A stretch of 64,000 bases of DNA from UBA710 sp051656785 (lineage in GTDB: Bacteria > Bacillota_I > Bacilli_A > Mycoplasmatales > Metamycoplasmataceae). Below are positions 1-8,485 of the stretch, piece by piece. Where the stretch lies: assembly GCA_051656785.1 (NCBI GenBank), contig JBOFJK010000003.1, positions 111,682 through 175,681 on the forward strand, read 5' to 3'. Each line of letters begins with the position of its first letter. Within the stretch, counting starts at the first letter, position 1. Both the position numbers and the translations under genes were made by a program. The notes under the pieces were generated by a model, which saw nothing but the letters and a program-made list of their open reading frames with translations, had not been told where the DNA came from and made no database searches.

Positions 1-555
1 GCTGATGTGGTATATGAACTAAATGAAGATGATAAATTACAAAATTTATTGTTAGAAAAACTATATGAAGGAGATAAAACTTCTGCAATTGCCTTCCAAG
101 TTTATTTCTTTTGTGCAAGGTTCGACAATTATAAAAAAGGAATTTCTGATAATAATTTAACAGTTTTCGACAGGACAATTTTTGAAGATAGATTATTTGC
201 ACACCAAAATATGACCTCAGATCCTGTAATGTTCGGATTTTATGATAGCATGTGGCATGACAAGGTGAAAGAACTTATTTATTCTGTTGGAGTTCCAAAA
301 TTATATATAATTCTTGATCTTAAATGAGAAGAGTTCAAAGACCGTATTTTTAGACGTGGAAGAAAATCTGAAGTTGAGAATTTTTCTAAAAATGAAACTT
401 ATTTCAAATCAATTCATAGTGTATACTTAAAATATCTTGTTGATGTTTGTCATGTTTATGGAATTAATCACATCATCATTGATGCTTCTTTAACGACTGA
501 GCAACAAATTCATTTGATTAGAAATAAAATAAAAAAAGATAAGCTGGAAAGCTAG
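1..555 (+). CDS. Deoxynucleoside kinase (dNK/dAK-dGK family), 5' end outside window
   Basis: The reading frame is open from base 1, so the N-terminus with the P-loop lies outside the window. The visible part has the dNK-family hallmark TVFDRTIFEDRLFA: an acidic DR(S/T) segment followed by the ER-type substrate-binding helix, and later an LID-like arginine cluster FRRGRKSE. One TGA (Trp) is read through at 325-327. The family phosphorylates deoxyadenosine or deoxyguanosine with ATP for nucleotide salvage in the cytoplasm, which mycoplasmas need because they lack de novo synthesis. The exact substrate cannot be told from sequence. It ends 21 nt before the next gene, so the two are probably co-transcribed. 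Confidence 0.85.
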
Positions 556-576
556 AAAATTGATGTCAAAACAATT

Positions 577-1374
577 ATGAAAATATTAAAGAATAATGTA
601 GGATTTTACAAATTCATACCTGCTAAAAATAGATTAAAAGGAACAATTATTTTTGTTCATGGTTTTGCAACCAATAGCAATTATCATGACAATGTTGCAG
701 AAAAATTCATTGATTATGATTACTATGCATTTGAACTTCCGGGTCATGGTTACACTGAATATGATCAATCTAAAAAAATTGATTTAAGTATTTTTGTTGA
801 TTTTTGCATTAATATGATTGATGAATTACAATTAAATAAATTTATTTTAATAGGACATTCTATGGGAGGTTCTTTAGTTTTAAGAATAGCCGAAAAGATT
901 GGTGAAAAGATTCATAAACTTATTGTTGTAACTCCAATGAATTCAGCAGTTTCATTAAGCACTCTTAGATTTTATTTTTTATTTACACCTAAAAGTTTCA
1001 ACAAAACATTAGCATTAAATAATGTTTTATATTTAGATCTGACTAAGACATTAGGTCCTGATATTGATCATTTTATTAGTAAAGAGCATAAGTATCAAAT
1101 TGAGAATTTAGCATTTTTTAAAAAATTAAAAAAGAAATTATATAGTCCAAAAAATGTTAAAGACTGTATAAAGTCTGAAAAAGCACTTACATTACCAACA
1201 CTTCTAATAGTAGGTGAACATGATAAAACCATTCCTTACAAATCGGCAATTAGAGCTATAAAAAAATCAAATAGACCTTATGTTCAAGTTTCTATTTTTA
1301 AAAATTCAGCTCACATTCCATTTAAGGAAGAACCAGAAAAATATGTTAAAGAAATCATTGATTTTATTGAATAA
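577..1374 (+). CDS. Alpha/beta hydrolase (lysophospholipase/esterase-like)
   Basis: The 265-residue protein has a complete alpha/beta-hydrolase triad. The nucleophile serine is in GHSMGG (around residue 93), preceded by the oxyanion strand FVHGF. The acid is the Asp of GEHDKTIP, and the histidine is in NSAHIPFKEEP near the C-terminus. There is no signal peptide, so it should be cytoplasmic. The family covers esterases, lysophospholipases and proline iminopeptidases. Substrate cannot be assigned here; a monoacylglycerol lipase or lysophospholipase role is only an inference from the HGFATNSNYH and SMGG pattern. No TGA codon interrupts it. It follows the kinase gene by 21 nt. Confidence 0.85.
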   Translation: MKILKNNVGFYKFIPAKNRLKGTIIFVHGFATNSNYHDNVAEKFIDYDYYAFELPGHGYTEYDQSKKIDLSIFVDFCINMIDELQLNKFILIGHSMGGSLVLRIAEKIGEKIHKLIVVTPMNSAVSLSTLRFYFLFTPKSFNKTLALNNVLYLDLTKTLGPDIDHFISKEHKYQIENLAFFKKLKKKLYSPKNVKDCIKSEKALTLPTLLIVGEHDKTIPYKSAIRAIKKSNRPYVQVSIFKNSAHIPFKEEPEKYVKEIIDFIE

Positions 1375-1513
1375 AAAAAATGTTTATTAGACACTTTATT
1401 ATTATGGAATAAATTCTTGTAAGAATATTTATTTTTGTTGTAAATATTAAGAAATTTTAATCAATAAAGGTTATCTTGTTTGGAATACCTGTTGATTTAT
1501 CTTCATACTTTTC

Positions 1514-1705
1514 TCATTTAGATGAAGTACCATCTTTTGACTTCACTTCTCCCTTATCACTAAATAATAATTTAAATGATGTGACAAGAGATGCTACCGC
1601 AGGGACAACTAATGGAATTAATCCGCCTAAAAATATAAGTGAACTACCGCCATATGTTTGAGCAGCTTTTTCATTGCTAATTTTCTTAAAACCAGTTTTA
1701 TTCAT
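1514..1705 (-). CDS. Small double-glycine-leader peptide, bacteriocin-like
   Basis: A 63-residue peptide starting MNKTGFKKISNEKAAQTYGG, then SSLIFLGGLIPLVVPAVA, then a charged tail ending KSKDGTSSK. The N-terminal 20 residues look like a double-glycine leader: Ile-Ser at -12/-11, Glu near -9 and GG at -2/-1. The mature part would be about 43 residues, with a Gly/Val/Leu-rich hydrophobic stretch like membrane-active class II bacteriocins. A near-perfect ribosome binding site, GAAAGGAGG, lies just upstream on the minus strand, which strongly argues that the ORF is real despite its size. No C39-peptidase transporter is in the window, so maturation is unknown. A small secreted or membrane peptide of other function is possible. 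Confidence 0.65.
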   Translation of the reverse strand: MNKTGFKKISNEKAAQTYGGSSLIFLGGLIPLVVPAVASLVTSFKLLFSDKGEVKSKDGTSSK

Positions 1706-1843
1706 TGAAACCTCCTTTCAGTATATATTCCAAAAATGAACAATTTAAGAAAAAAAAAATTAAATTAATAATAAAGCGTCTCAAAATTCTCTTGTTTTAA
1801 TTATTTTATTAAAATAAATTCAATAAATAATTTAACAACTCTT

Positions 1844-1849
1844 TATAAT
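1844..1849 (+). promoter_or_regulatory. -10 box giving a leaderless holA transcript
   Basis: TATAAT sits 6 nt before the holA ATG, so transcription should begin at or beside the start codon. No Shine-Dalgarno sequence is present. Confidence 0.6.
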
Positions 1850-1855
1850 TTAGTT

Positions 1856-2782
1856 ATGTATTTTATTTATGGAGAAGAATTATTTTTAATTGATAAAGAA
1901 ATTAAAAAAATATTAAAAGAAAATGGGACTGAAAAACCGATATTTTTTGATGCTGAATCTTCTATTTATGATGTTCTTAATGAAATCAACACTTTTTCAA
2001 TATTTGATGATAAAAAAGTGATTGTTTTAAAAGACTTTAGTTTATTAACTAAATCAAATATTGCTTATGATAAAGAAATTATAAATTCAATTAATAATAA
2101 GAATAAAAATTGTATTTTGATTTTTACATTTTCAAATGTGAAACCAAAATCACTATCAACATTATTTCAATATTTATTAGATAATGCCACAATAAAAGAA
2201 GTAAAAAAATATAGTAATACTGAATTAAGTGGAGTTATTCAAGAAATTGTTAAATCAAAAGGTGGGAATATTTTGAATATTAATGCTATTTTATTGTCAA
2301 TTAAATTACCAAATGATTTAAATTTAATTATTAGAGAAATTGATAAACTTTTACTAGAAAATAAAGAAATAACAAAAGATATGATTAAAAACTCAATTGC
2401 TAAATATCATTCTAATAACATTTTTGAATTTATAAACTCTTTACAGGAATCAGATGCTTCAGGATTATTTAGGGCATATAAAGAAAGAGTTGATAATGGT
2501 GATTCAATTGTTAATTTAGTATCACAATTATCAAATGCTTTAATTCTCTGCAGTAATATATATTCATATAAAGTAGGCAATATGAGAATTGAAGAAATTG
2601 CTGATCAATTAAAAATTCATATCTTTAGAGTCAAAAAAGCTGATGAATTATTAAAAACAATGGGTATTGAGAAAATTAAAAAAATCATTCAAATGCTATC
2701 AGATTTAGATTCAAATATTAAATCAGGTAAAATTGATGAAGTGATTGGTTTTGAAAAACTTCTTTTAGAAATCATACGTTAA
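1856..2782 (+). CDS. holA: DNA polymerase III subunit delta
   Basis: 308 residues with the usual HolA layout. The start MYFIYGEELFLIDKEIK corresponds to the walker-like N-terminal domain that has lost P-loop function. There follow FDAES, a strand-rich AAA+ domain with VIVLKDFSLL, and the C-terminal helical collar with EIDKLLLE and LLLEIIR. Delta opens the beta clamp inside the clamp loader during replication. The length is close to the usual firmicute protein. The gene appears to be transcribed from a promoter whose -10 box is only 6 nt from ATG, hence leaderless, and is followed 17 nt later by the GH13-like gene, which has its own -10 box. Confidence 0.85.
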   Translation: MYFIYGEELFLIDKEIKKILKENGTEKPIFFDAESSIYDVLNEINTFSIFDDKKVIVLKDFSLLTKSNIAYDKEIINSINNKNKNCILIFTFSNVKPKSLSTLFQYLLDNATIKEVKKYSNTELSGVIQEIVKSKGGNILNINAILLSIKLPNDLNLIIREIDKLLLENKEITKDMIKNSIAKYHSNNIFEFINSLQESDASGLFRAYKERVDNGDSIVNLVSQLSNALILCSNIYSYKVGNMRIEEIADQLKIHIFRVKKADELLKTMGIEKIKKIIQMLSDLDSNIKSGKIDEVIGFEKLLLEIIR

Positions 2783-2787
2783 TTTTG

Positions 2788-2793
2788 TATAAT
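2788..2793 (+). promoter_or_regulatory. -10 box, leaderless, for the GH13-like gene
   Basis: TATAAT, preceded by TTG, lies 6 nt before the ATG at 2800, in the short gap after holA. The position implies a transcript starting at the initiation codon. Confidence 0.55.
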
Positions 2794-2799
2794 TTTTAA

Positions 2800-4341
2800 A
2801 TGTTAAATAAAAGAAGTAATAAACTAATATTTTATGAAGTTAATCCCTTATTTTTTTATGATTCCAATGATGATGGTTATGGAGACTTTAATGGTATCTC
2901 GAAAAAAATTGACTATTTTTCTTTTATTGATATTGATTGCGTAATTATTCCTGATATTTTTAATAATTATAGTGAGCTTATGTTATCGGAGTTTGTTGAA
3001 TTTAAAAATAAGTATGGAAAAATTGATGATATTAAAAATATGATTGCTAATTTTGAAGCAAAGAAAATTAATTTTGCTGTAGAAATAAATATTAAAGATA
3101 TTAAAAAATCATTATTATTTTCTAGAAATGGAATTATTGATAATGAACAATTTGGTGAATCTAAGAAAGCTTTTTTCCTTCATATAAATCAATCAGAAAA
3201 TCAATCAGAAAATTGAAATTCTAAAAAATCAATCGAATCATTTAAAAAGATAATAAGATTTTGAACTTCTTTAAATGTGACCAATTTTGTTTTTGTTAAT
3301 TTTGAAAGATTGTTCAATAAAAATGAAGTATTTAGTACAACATCTAAAGAGCAATTATCTGAACTATATAAGCTTACCAAAAACATTAATTTAAACGCAA
3401 CCATCATTTTAAAATCAGGTTTATTAACACCAGAAAATATTTCTGCTTGCTTAAAAGAAATTCCAAAAGTTGCTGACTATTTTATTGATACATCTTATTC
3501 ATTGTTGGGGACAAATCCAAAAACAAAAAATGATTTAATTGAGAAATTTAAACCATCCAAACTATTTAAGAAAATTGAGAAAGCCACATTAGATAATAAT
3601 CTTAATCATAATATTATTATGTCTTTAGGTTCTTCTCTTTCAGGTCGTATCAATTCAAGATGGGGAGATGAAAAATCCTTTAATTCATTGGCATCTAAAG
3701 CTTTTTTAGCAGTTTCACAACTTAGTCCTTCATCTTCATTGATTTATTATGGTGATGAATTAGGTACCTTGAAAATAGATATGAAAAACATTCATGACTT
3801 TCATGATATTTATGCAATTGAAAGAAAAAGATTAATGCAATCTCAAGGTCAAAGGGGGGGTGATTTTTTTAATGCTCAGCAATATTTATCACCAATTAAT
3901 ACTCAATCATTATTTCAATGAGATAATTCTATTAATGGTGGTTTTTCTAAAGGTAAAGTAACTATTAGAAAAATTTCATCTACTTATAAAAATATTAATG
4001 TTGCTAAACAATATAATGATTTTGATTCATCTTTATATTTCTTAAAAACACTTATTGAATTTACGAGAAATCCTATTTATAGAAGTTTCTTTAATGATGA
4101 TAAAGCAACTATTAAAGTTACATTAATTTCACAAGCAGTAATTAAATATAGCTACAAATTGAATGATGAGAAACTTTATGTGTTTATAAATGTTTCTAAG
4201 AATTGAAGAAATGTCAATATTAGTGAAAAATTAATAGTTGTATTATCTAATTATTCTAATAAGACTTATAATAATAAAATTAAAATGCTTGCTCCATTTG
4301 AGACAATAATTTTATTCCCTAAAAAAGAGTACAATCAATAA
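2800..4341 (+). CDS. Degenerate GH13 (alpha-amylase family) protein, catalytic residues absent
   Basis: 513 residues after reading TGA as Trp at four sites. The fold is recognisably GH13. The start YEVNPLFFYDSNDDGYGDFN matches the family beta1 segment. LIYYGDELG is intact, and SLFQWDNSINGGFS matches the maltase-type MQWDxxxNAGFS. The catalytic regions are lost: FVFVNFERL stands where G-R-D-A with the nucleophile belongs, SLGSSLSGRINSRWG stands where the NHD aspartate belongs, and the DxxxNH region is replaced by EINIKDIKKS. It is therefore probably not a hydrolase; a sugar-binding or structural role is possible. A run of seven G occurs at 3854-3860 inside the frame. No signal peptide is seen. 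Confidence 0.75.
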
Positions 4342-4361
4342 AAATATTTTCTAAAATTTGA

Positions 4362-4367
4362 TATAAT
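4362..4367 (+). promoter_or_regulatory. Extended -10 promoter of the rplJ-rplL operon
   Basis: TGATATAAT is an extended -10 box, with the TATAAT at these coordinates. It places the start of transcription near 4374, exactly at the left arm of the L10-leader helix. Confidence 0.65.
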
Positions 4368-4372
4368 TACCT

Positions 4373-4450
4373 TACAATACATCAAGACAGTAACTGTGAA
4401 AACTTAATTCGTTGCCGAATGTATATGCTTTTTAAAAGTCAAGTATTGTA
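4373..4450 (+). ncRNA. Ribosomal protein L10 leader (autoregulatory mRNA element)
   Basis: The untranslated stretch before rplJ is closed by a perfect 8-bp helix: TACAATAC at 4373-4380 against GTATTGTA at 4443-4450. Inside it are CAAGACAGTA and TTGCCGAA, which match the conserved internal-loop bases of the firmicute L10 leader. In that family the L10(L12)4 complex binds this RNA and represses its own operon. The recognition rests on these motifs and on the position directly before rplJ; I could not run a covariance model. Confidence 0.75.
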
Positions 4451-4475
4451 AATAAAATATATGAAAGGAACATTA

Positions 4476-4973
4476 ATGGGTGTTTTAAAAGAGGCTAAAA
4501 AAGATGTGGTTAAAGAAATTTCAAATAGAATTGCAAAAGCTCAATCAGTTATTGTTGCCAACTATGAAGGTATCACAGTTAAACAATTACAAGAATTAAG
4601 AAAAGATGCAAAAATACACGATGTTTCATTGAAGGTTTATAAAAATAGACTTGTTATTAAAGCTATTGAAAATACTGAATTTAAAACTTTAGCACCAGAT
4701 TTAGTTGGTGCAAATATCTATGCTTTTGCAAATAGTGATTCAATTTCAGCCGCTAAAGTTCTTGCAAACTTTGCGAAGAAAAATAAAAATCTTGAATTAA
4801 GAGTAGGTATCTTTGAAAATCAAGTTATTGATCATGAAAAGGTTATGGAAATAGCAATGCTTCCATCTTATGAAGAAGCATTAACAATTCTGGCAGGTTC
4901 ATTACAAGGAGCAGTTAGACAAGTTGCAGTTGGATTGAAAATGTTAGTTGATGAAAATCACATTAAACAATAA
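4476..4973 (+). CDS. rplJ: 50S ribosomal protein L10
   Basis: 165 residues from the chosen ATG, which has AAAGGA seven nt upstream. An earlier in-frame ATG at 4461 has no such site and lies at the end of the leader. The text is typical L10: KEISNRIAKAQSVIVANYEG, TVKQLQELRKDAK, YKNRLVIKAIE. The C-terminal helix binds L7/L12 dimers to form the ribosomal stalk. It is followed by rplL after 38 nt, in the universal rplJ-rplL order, and both are controlled by the leader upstream. Confidence 0.95.
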   Translation: MGVLKEAKKDVVKEISNRIAKAQSVIVANYEGITVKQLQELRKDAKIHDVSLKVYKNRLVIKAIENTEFKTLAPDLVGANIYAFANSDSISAAKVLANFAKKNKNLELRVGIFENQVIDHEKVMEIAMLPSYEEALTILAGSLQGAVRQVAVGLKMLVDENHIKQ

Positions 4974-5011
4974 AAAAACAAAAAAGAAATATAATTAGGA
5001 GATATTAAAAA

Positions 5012-5377
5012 ATGGCAAAATTAACAAAAGAAAGTTTTATTGAAAGTTTAAATTCAATGACTATTAAAGAAGTAATGGAATTAGTTGAAGCAATGAAAGA
5101 AACATATGGAATTGACCCTTCAGCAGTTGCTGTAGCAGCAGGACCAGTAGAAGCAGCAGAAGTAAAAACAGAATTCAAAGTTACCCTTATTTCAGATGGT
5201 GGGAATAAAGTTCAATGTATTAAAATAGTTAAAGATCTTACAGGTCTAGGGCTAATGGAAGCTAAAAAATTAGTTGAATCAGTTCCTGCAGTACTTAAAG
5301 AAAATGTTAAAACAGATGAAGCTAATGAAATTAAAGCTAAGTTAGAAGCTGTTGGAGCAAAAGTTACATTAGACTAA
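5012..5377 (+). CDS. rplL: 50S ribosomal protein L7/L12
   Basis: 121 residues. The N-terminal dimerisation helix contains SMTIKEVMELVEAMKETYG. An alanine-rich hinge (VAVAAGPVEAAEV) follows, and the C-terminal factor-binding domain has VKDLTGLGLMEAKKLVESVP. It recruits the translation GTPases to the ribosome. The ribosome binding site TAGGAGA precedes the ATG. A stem-loop terminator follows the stop codon after about 27 nt, ending the operon. Confidence 0.97.
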   Translation: MAKLTKESFIESLNSMTIKEVMELVEAMKETYGIDPSAVAVAAGPVEAAEVKTEFKVTLISDGGNKVQCIKIVKDLTGLGLMEAKKLVESVPAVLKENVKTDEANEIKAKLEAVGAKVTLD

Positions 5378-5404
5378 TTTATTAACAATATAAATTTATC
5401 TAAC

Positions 5405-5436
5405 AAAAATTCTCATTTGATGGAGAATTTTTTATT
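5405..5436 (+). terminator. Intrinsic terminator after rplL
   Basis: AAAAATTCTC and GAGAATTTTT form a 10-bp stem with an 8-nt loop followed by a short T run. It lies between convergent rplL and the minus-strand membrane gene and may serve both. Confidence 0.75.
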
Positions 5437-5776
5437 AATTTAATTTTTTAAAAGGTTTTAATTTTTTTCTAATTAAGAAATTAAAAATTCAAGGAATAAA
5501 CAAAGAAAGGACTGCAAAAAGAACAATTTTGTCTGTTTTGTATTTCTTTTCAATAGAAAATGATTTATATATAAATAGAAATGTTGAAACTAGAGCAATT
5601 AACCAAAATACTGCAAGAATAAGTTGGATTACTTTAACAAATCAGTCTTGCTCATGAAATATTCAAAATATAATGATATATATAACTATTGATATGATTC
5701 AACTCAATAAATTATAAGAACCAGAAATACGGTTATATATTAAGAATTTTTGTAGTGAAGTCATATTTTTTAACAT
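5435..5776 (-). CDS. Small membrane protein of unknown function (113 aa)
   Basis: This gene is visible only when TGA is read as Trp (four such codons). It encodes MLKNMTSLQKFLIYNR, then three hydrophobic stretches: IISIVIYIIIFWIF, LILAVFWLIALVSTFLFIY and IVLFAVLSLFIPWIFNFLI. It ends in a basic tail RKKLKPFKKLN. The start is placed at 5776 because a TATAAT box on the minus strand (5784-5789) ends 7 nt before it; a second ATG at 5764 is possible. I do not recognise a family. It runs convergent to rplL and ends within the rplL terminator region. Confidence 0.7.
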
Positions 5777-5783
5777 AAGAATA

Positions 5784-5789
5784 ATTATA
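5784..5789 (-). promoter_or_regulatory. -10 box of the small membrane gene, leaderless
   Basis: The minus strand reads TATAAT, then 7 nt, then ATG at 5776. It is back to back with the tRNA-Ser promoter at 5830. Confidence 0.55.
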
Positions 5790-5829
5790 TGACAATTTAA
5801 TATTAAGTTATTATGTTCCTTTAAAAGAT

Positions 5830-5835
5830 TATAAT
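5830..5835 (+). promoter_or_regulatory. -10 box of tRNA-Ser
   Basis: TATAAT ends 8 nt before the first base of the tRNA acceptor stem. Confidence 0.55.
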
Positions 5836-5843
5836 TATCATAT

Positions 5844-5935
5844 GGAGAATTGTGTGAGTCCGGTTGAAACAATTAGTCTCGAAAACTAACGATGATTAGT
5901 ATCATCCGAGGGTTCGAATCCCTCATTCTCCTCCA
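5844..5935 (+). tRNA. tRNA-Ser(CGA)
   Basis: A class II tRNA with a long variable arm. The acceptor stem is GGAGAAT against ATTCTCC. The anticodon arm TTAGT-CTCGAAA-ACTAA gives anticodon CGA. The variable arm GATGATTAGTATCATC is a strong stem-loop, and the T arm is GAGGG-TTCGAAT-CCCTC. CCA is encoded at 5933-5935 and position 73 is T. It decodes UCG serine codons. Confidence 0.95.
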
Positions 5936-6055
5936 TATGCTAAATTATTTTCACCAAAGCTTCTTGTATTTGTAGAGGTTTTTATTTACTCAAAAATTCA
6001 TAAAACATCAATAACTTTTAATTTATTTAGAATTCATATTATATAATTTTAAAAA

Positions 6056-6082
6056 ATCATTATTTTGTTTTGAAATAATGAT
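6056..6082 (+). repeat. Perfect 10-bp inverted repeat in the rluB leader
   Basis: ATCATTATTT, a 7-nt loop TGTTTTG, then AAATAATGAT. A TATAAT box at 6042-6047 would start the transcript right at the hairpin, so it would cap the 5' end of the rluB mRNA. No T run follows, so it is not a terminator. A stabilising or regulatory role is inference only. Confidence 0.5.
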
Positions 6083-6124
6083 TAAAATCTAAAAATAATT
6101 AGCTAAGGCAAGGAATTAAAATAT

Positions 6125-6835
6125 ATGGAAGAAATGAGAGTTCAAAAATTAATTTCTCAAGCTGGAGTTGCTTCTAGACGTGAATCAGAAGAACTAATTA
6201 AAAAAGGGAAAGTATTGATTAATGGAAAGTCTGCAACTTTAGGCCAAAAAGTAAAAGAGGGTGATGAAATAATTGTTGATGGTAAGATAATTCCACAAAT
6301 AAAAGAACACAAATATTACATTATTAATAAACCTAAAAAAACTGTTTGTACTTTGAAGGATAATTTCAATCGAACAATTATTACAGACTTAATTAATGAA
6401 CATGATTATATTTATCCAATTGGCAGGCTTGATTACAATACAACTGGAGTTTTATTACTTACAAATAATGGTGAATTAGCAAACAAACTTACTCATCCAA
6501 GTTCTGAAGTAGTAAGAAAATATCGTGCAAGACTCAATGACAAACTAACTAAAAATGAATTAGTTTATTTAAATGGTGACAACATTTATGTCAATGGAAG
6601 ATTATCAAAACAAATTGTTGAACTTATTGAAAGTAGAACCTATTTAGTTACTTTAAGAGAAGGTTCATATCACCACGTTAAAAAACTATTCGAATTAGTT
6701 GAAAGAGAAGTTATTGATCTTAAAAGAGTTGAATTTGCAGGTTTAACAGTTGAGAAATTAATGGTAGGGGAATATCGTAGATTAAAACCTTTGGAAATTA
6801 GAGCACTTAAGAAATTAGTAGGAATGGGGAAATAA
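6125..6835 (+). CDS. rluB: 23S rRNA pseudouridine synthase, RluB/RsuA family
   Basis: 236 residues with an N-terminal S4 RNA-binding domain (VQKLISQAGVASRRESEELI, KGKVLINGK) and the RsuA/RluB catalytic motif GRLDYNTTGVLLLTN, in which the Asp is the nucleophile. The C-terminus has REGSYHHVKKLFE, the family's conserved basic motif. It isomerises uridine in rRNA, and B-type action on helix 89 is likely. AAGGAA lies about 9 nt before the ATG; an internal ATG four codons later is also possible. No TGA codon is present. Confidence 0.9.
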   Translation: MEEMRVQKLISQAGVASRRESEELIKKGKVLINGKSATLGQKVKEGDEIIVDGKIIPQIKEHKYYIINKPKKTVCTLKDNFNRTIITDLINEHDYIYPIGRLDYNTTGVLLLTNNGELANKLTHPSSEVVRKYRARLNDKLTKNELVYLNGDNIYVNGRLSKQIVELIESRTYLVTLREGSYHHVKKLFELVEREVIDLKRVEFAGLTVEKLMVGEYRRLKPLEIRALKKLVGMGK

Positions 6836-7029
6836 TTTGAAATATTGGAGCATACATTATATATAATGACAATTTTGAAATAACATCATATCGAATTGCT
6901 AATGAATATAATTTTCTGTGATTACTAAGAGTTATCAACAAGGAAATAATTGTTGAATTTAATAATGATTTTATTAAAGGAAATCAAAAATTCTTGGAAG
7001 AAATAAGTGATGAACTAATTACATTGTAA
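6835..7029 (+). CDS. Short ORF without a canonical start, following rluB
   Basis: Directly at the rluB stop a frame shifted by -1 stays open to 7029 and contains two TGA (Trp) codons. It encodes WNIGAYIIYNDNFEITSYRI and then NKEIIVEFNNDFIKGN, a protein-like composition. No ATG, GTG or TTG is available before the body of the ORF; ATT at 6835, with GGGGA just upstream, is the best candidate. It may be a non-canonically started small protein, a frameshifted extension of RluB or a remnant. No family recognised. Confidence 0.3.
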
Positions 7030-7047
7030 ATTAATAGAATAAAAAGT

Positions 7048-7053
7048 TATAAT
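7048..7053 (+). promoter_or_regulatory. -10 box of obgE, leaderless
   Basis: TATAAT is separated from the obgE ATG by 7 nt, with no ribosome binding site. Confidence 0.6.
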
Positions 7054-7060
7054 TTAAATT

Positions 7061-8320
7061 ATGAAATTTATTGACCAGTCCACATTAGAAGTTACTGCAG
7101 GGAGAGGAGGCAATGGTATTGTCTCTTTTCGTCGTGAAGCTAGAGTTGCATTTGGAGGACCGGATGGTGGAGATGGTGGAGATGGCGGATCTGTTTACTT
7201 TCAAGGTAGTAGCGGAATGAACACATTACTTACCTTACACATTATGAAACATGTTAGAGGGGAAGATGGTCAATCTGGTGGACCCAAAAACATGTATGGT
7301 GCAGGTGGGAAAGATGTTGTTATTAAAGTGCCTTATGGAACTTTAGTATTTGAAGGTGAAAAATTAATTCATGACATTATTGATGATCAAAAATATTTAA
7401 TAGCTAAAGGTGGACATGGTGGACATGGGAATACTAGATTTAAATCATCTAAAAATAATGCCCCTAAAATATCTGAAAATGGAACTTTTGGAGAAATAAA
7501 AAATATAAGACTAGAATTAAAAGTTTTGGCTGATATTGGCCTTGTAGGAAAGCCATCTGTTGGTAAATCAACTATCTTAGATATTCTTTCAAATGCAAAA
7601 CCAAAAATTGCAGATTATCATTTTACAACTTTAGTTCCACAATTAGGTTTAGTTAAACACTTCGAGAACTCTTTTGTTATTGCTGATTTACCTGGATTAA
7701 TTGAAGGGGCTTCCTTAGGAAAAGGACTAGGAATTAGATTTTTAAAACACATTGAAAGATGTAAGGTTGTTGCATTCATTTTAGATTTTGGAGATTTAAG
7801 TCGAGATCCAATTAAAGAATTTGAAGATTTAAAACAAGAATTAAATTCATATAACCTAAAATTACTTGAAAAATCATTTTTAATTATTGCCAACAAAATG
7901 GATTTACCTGATTTCAAAACTAACTACAAAAAATTTGTTAAAAAATATCCTGAACTATCAATTGTTAAAATTTCAGCTATCAAGAAAGAAAATATTAATC
8001 ATTTAAGAGAAGAAATGTATAGAACTTATTTAGATGCTAAAAATGTTGTTATTGAAAAACAAAAGGATGAAGTTTTTGTCACTCTTGAAGAGGATTTTAG
8101 AATTATTAAATGTTATGAAGGAATGTATGAAGTTGAAGGCAAAACAATTGAAGAAATTTATCATAAAATTCCCTTAAATACACATGATAATATTATAAGG
8201 TTCAATAAAAAAGTAAAAGATATCGGACTATGAAAAGGTTTAATTGATCAAGGAATTCATAAGGGTGATACAGTAAGAATTTTAGGTTATCAATTCACAT
8301 GAGAAGATGATGGTATATAA
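7061..8320 (+). CDS. obgE: GTPase Obg/CgtA
   Basis: 419 residues. The N-terminal glycine-rich Obg fold (VTAGRGGNGIVSFRREARV, GGPDGGDGGDGG) is followed by the G domain: G1 GKPSVGKST, G3 DLPGLIEG and G4 NKMD. A C-terminal OCT domain follows, reaching WKGLIDQGIHKGDTVRILG and only complete if the TGA codons at 8231 and 8300 are Trp. It assists 50S assembly and stress control. Its promoter implies a leaderless mRNA. It is followed by 165 nt before the adhesin gene, which contains an AT-rich, TATA-like promoter zone. Confidence 0.95.
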
Positions 8321-8485
8321 CAAGAATTCTTTTTATTAAAGAAGAATGATAATTTTGATATCTCATTAATGTACAAAAGTATTAGTAATTTTCTATTAAT
8401 TATGCATAAATATAATAATGAAATATTAAATTTTATATATACTATATATATTAATAAGAAATATTGATAAGGTGAAGGTATTTAT

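Noticed and set aside
1476..1661. Plus-strand ORF over the small peptide gene
   Set aside because: It has no ribosome binding site, while the minus-strand peptide has GAAAGGAGG at the right distance.
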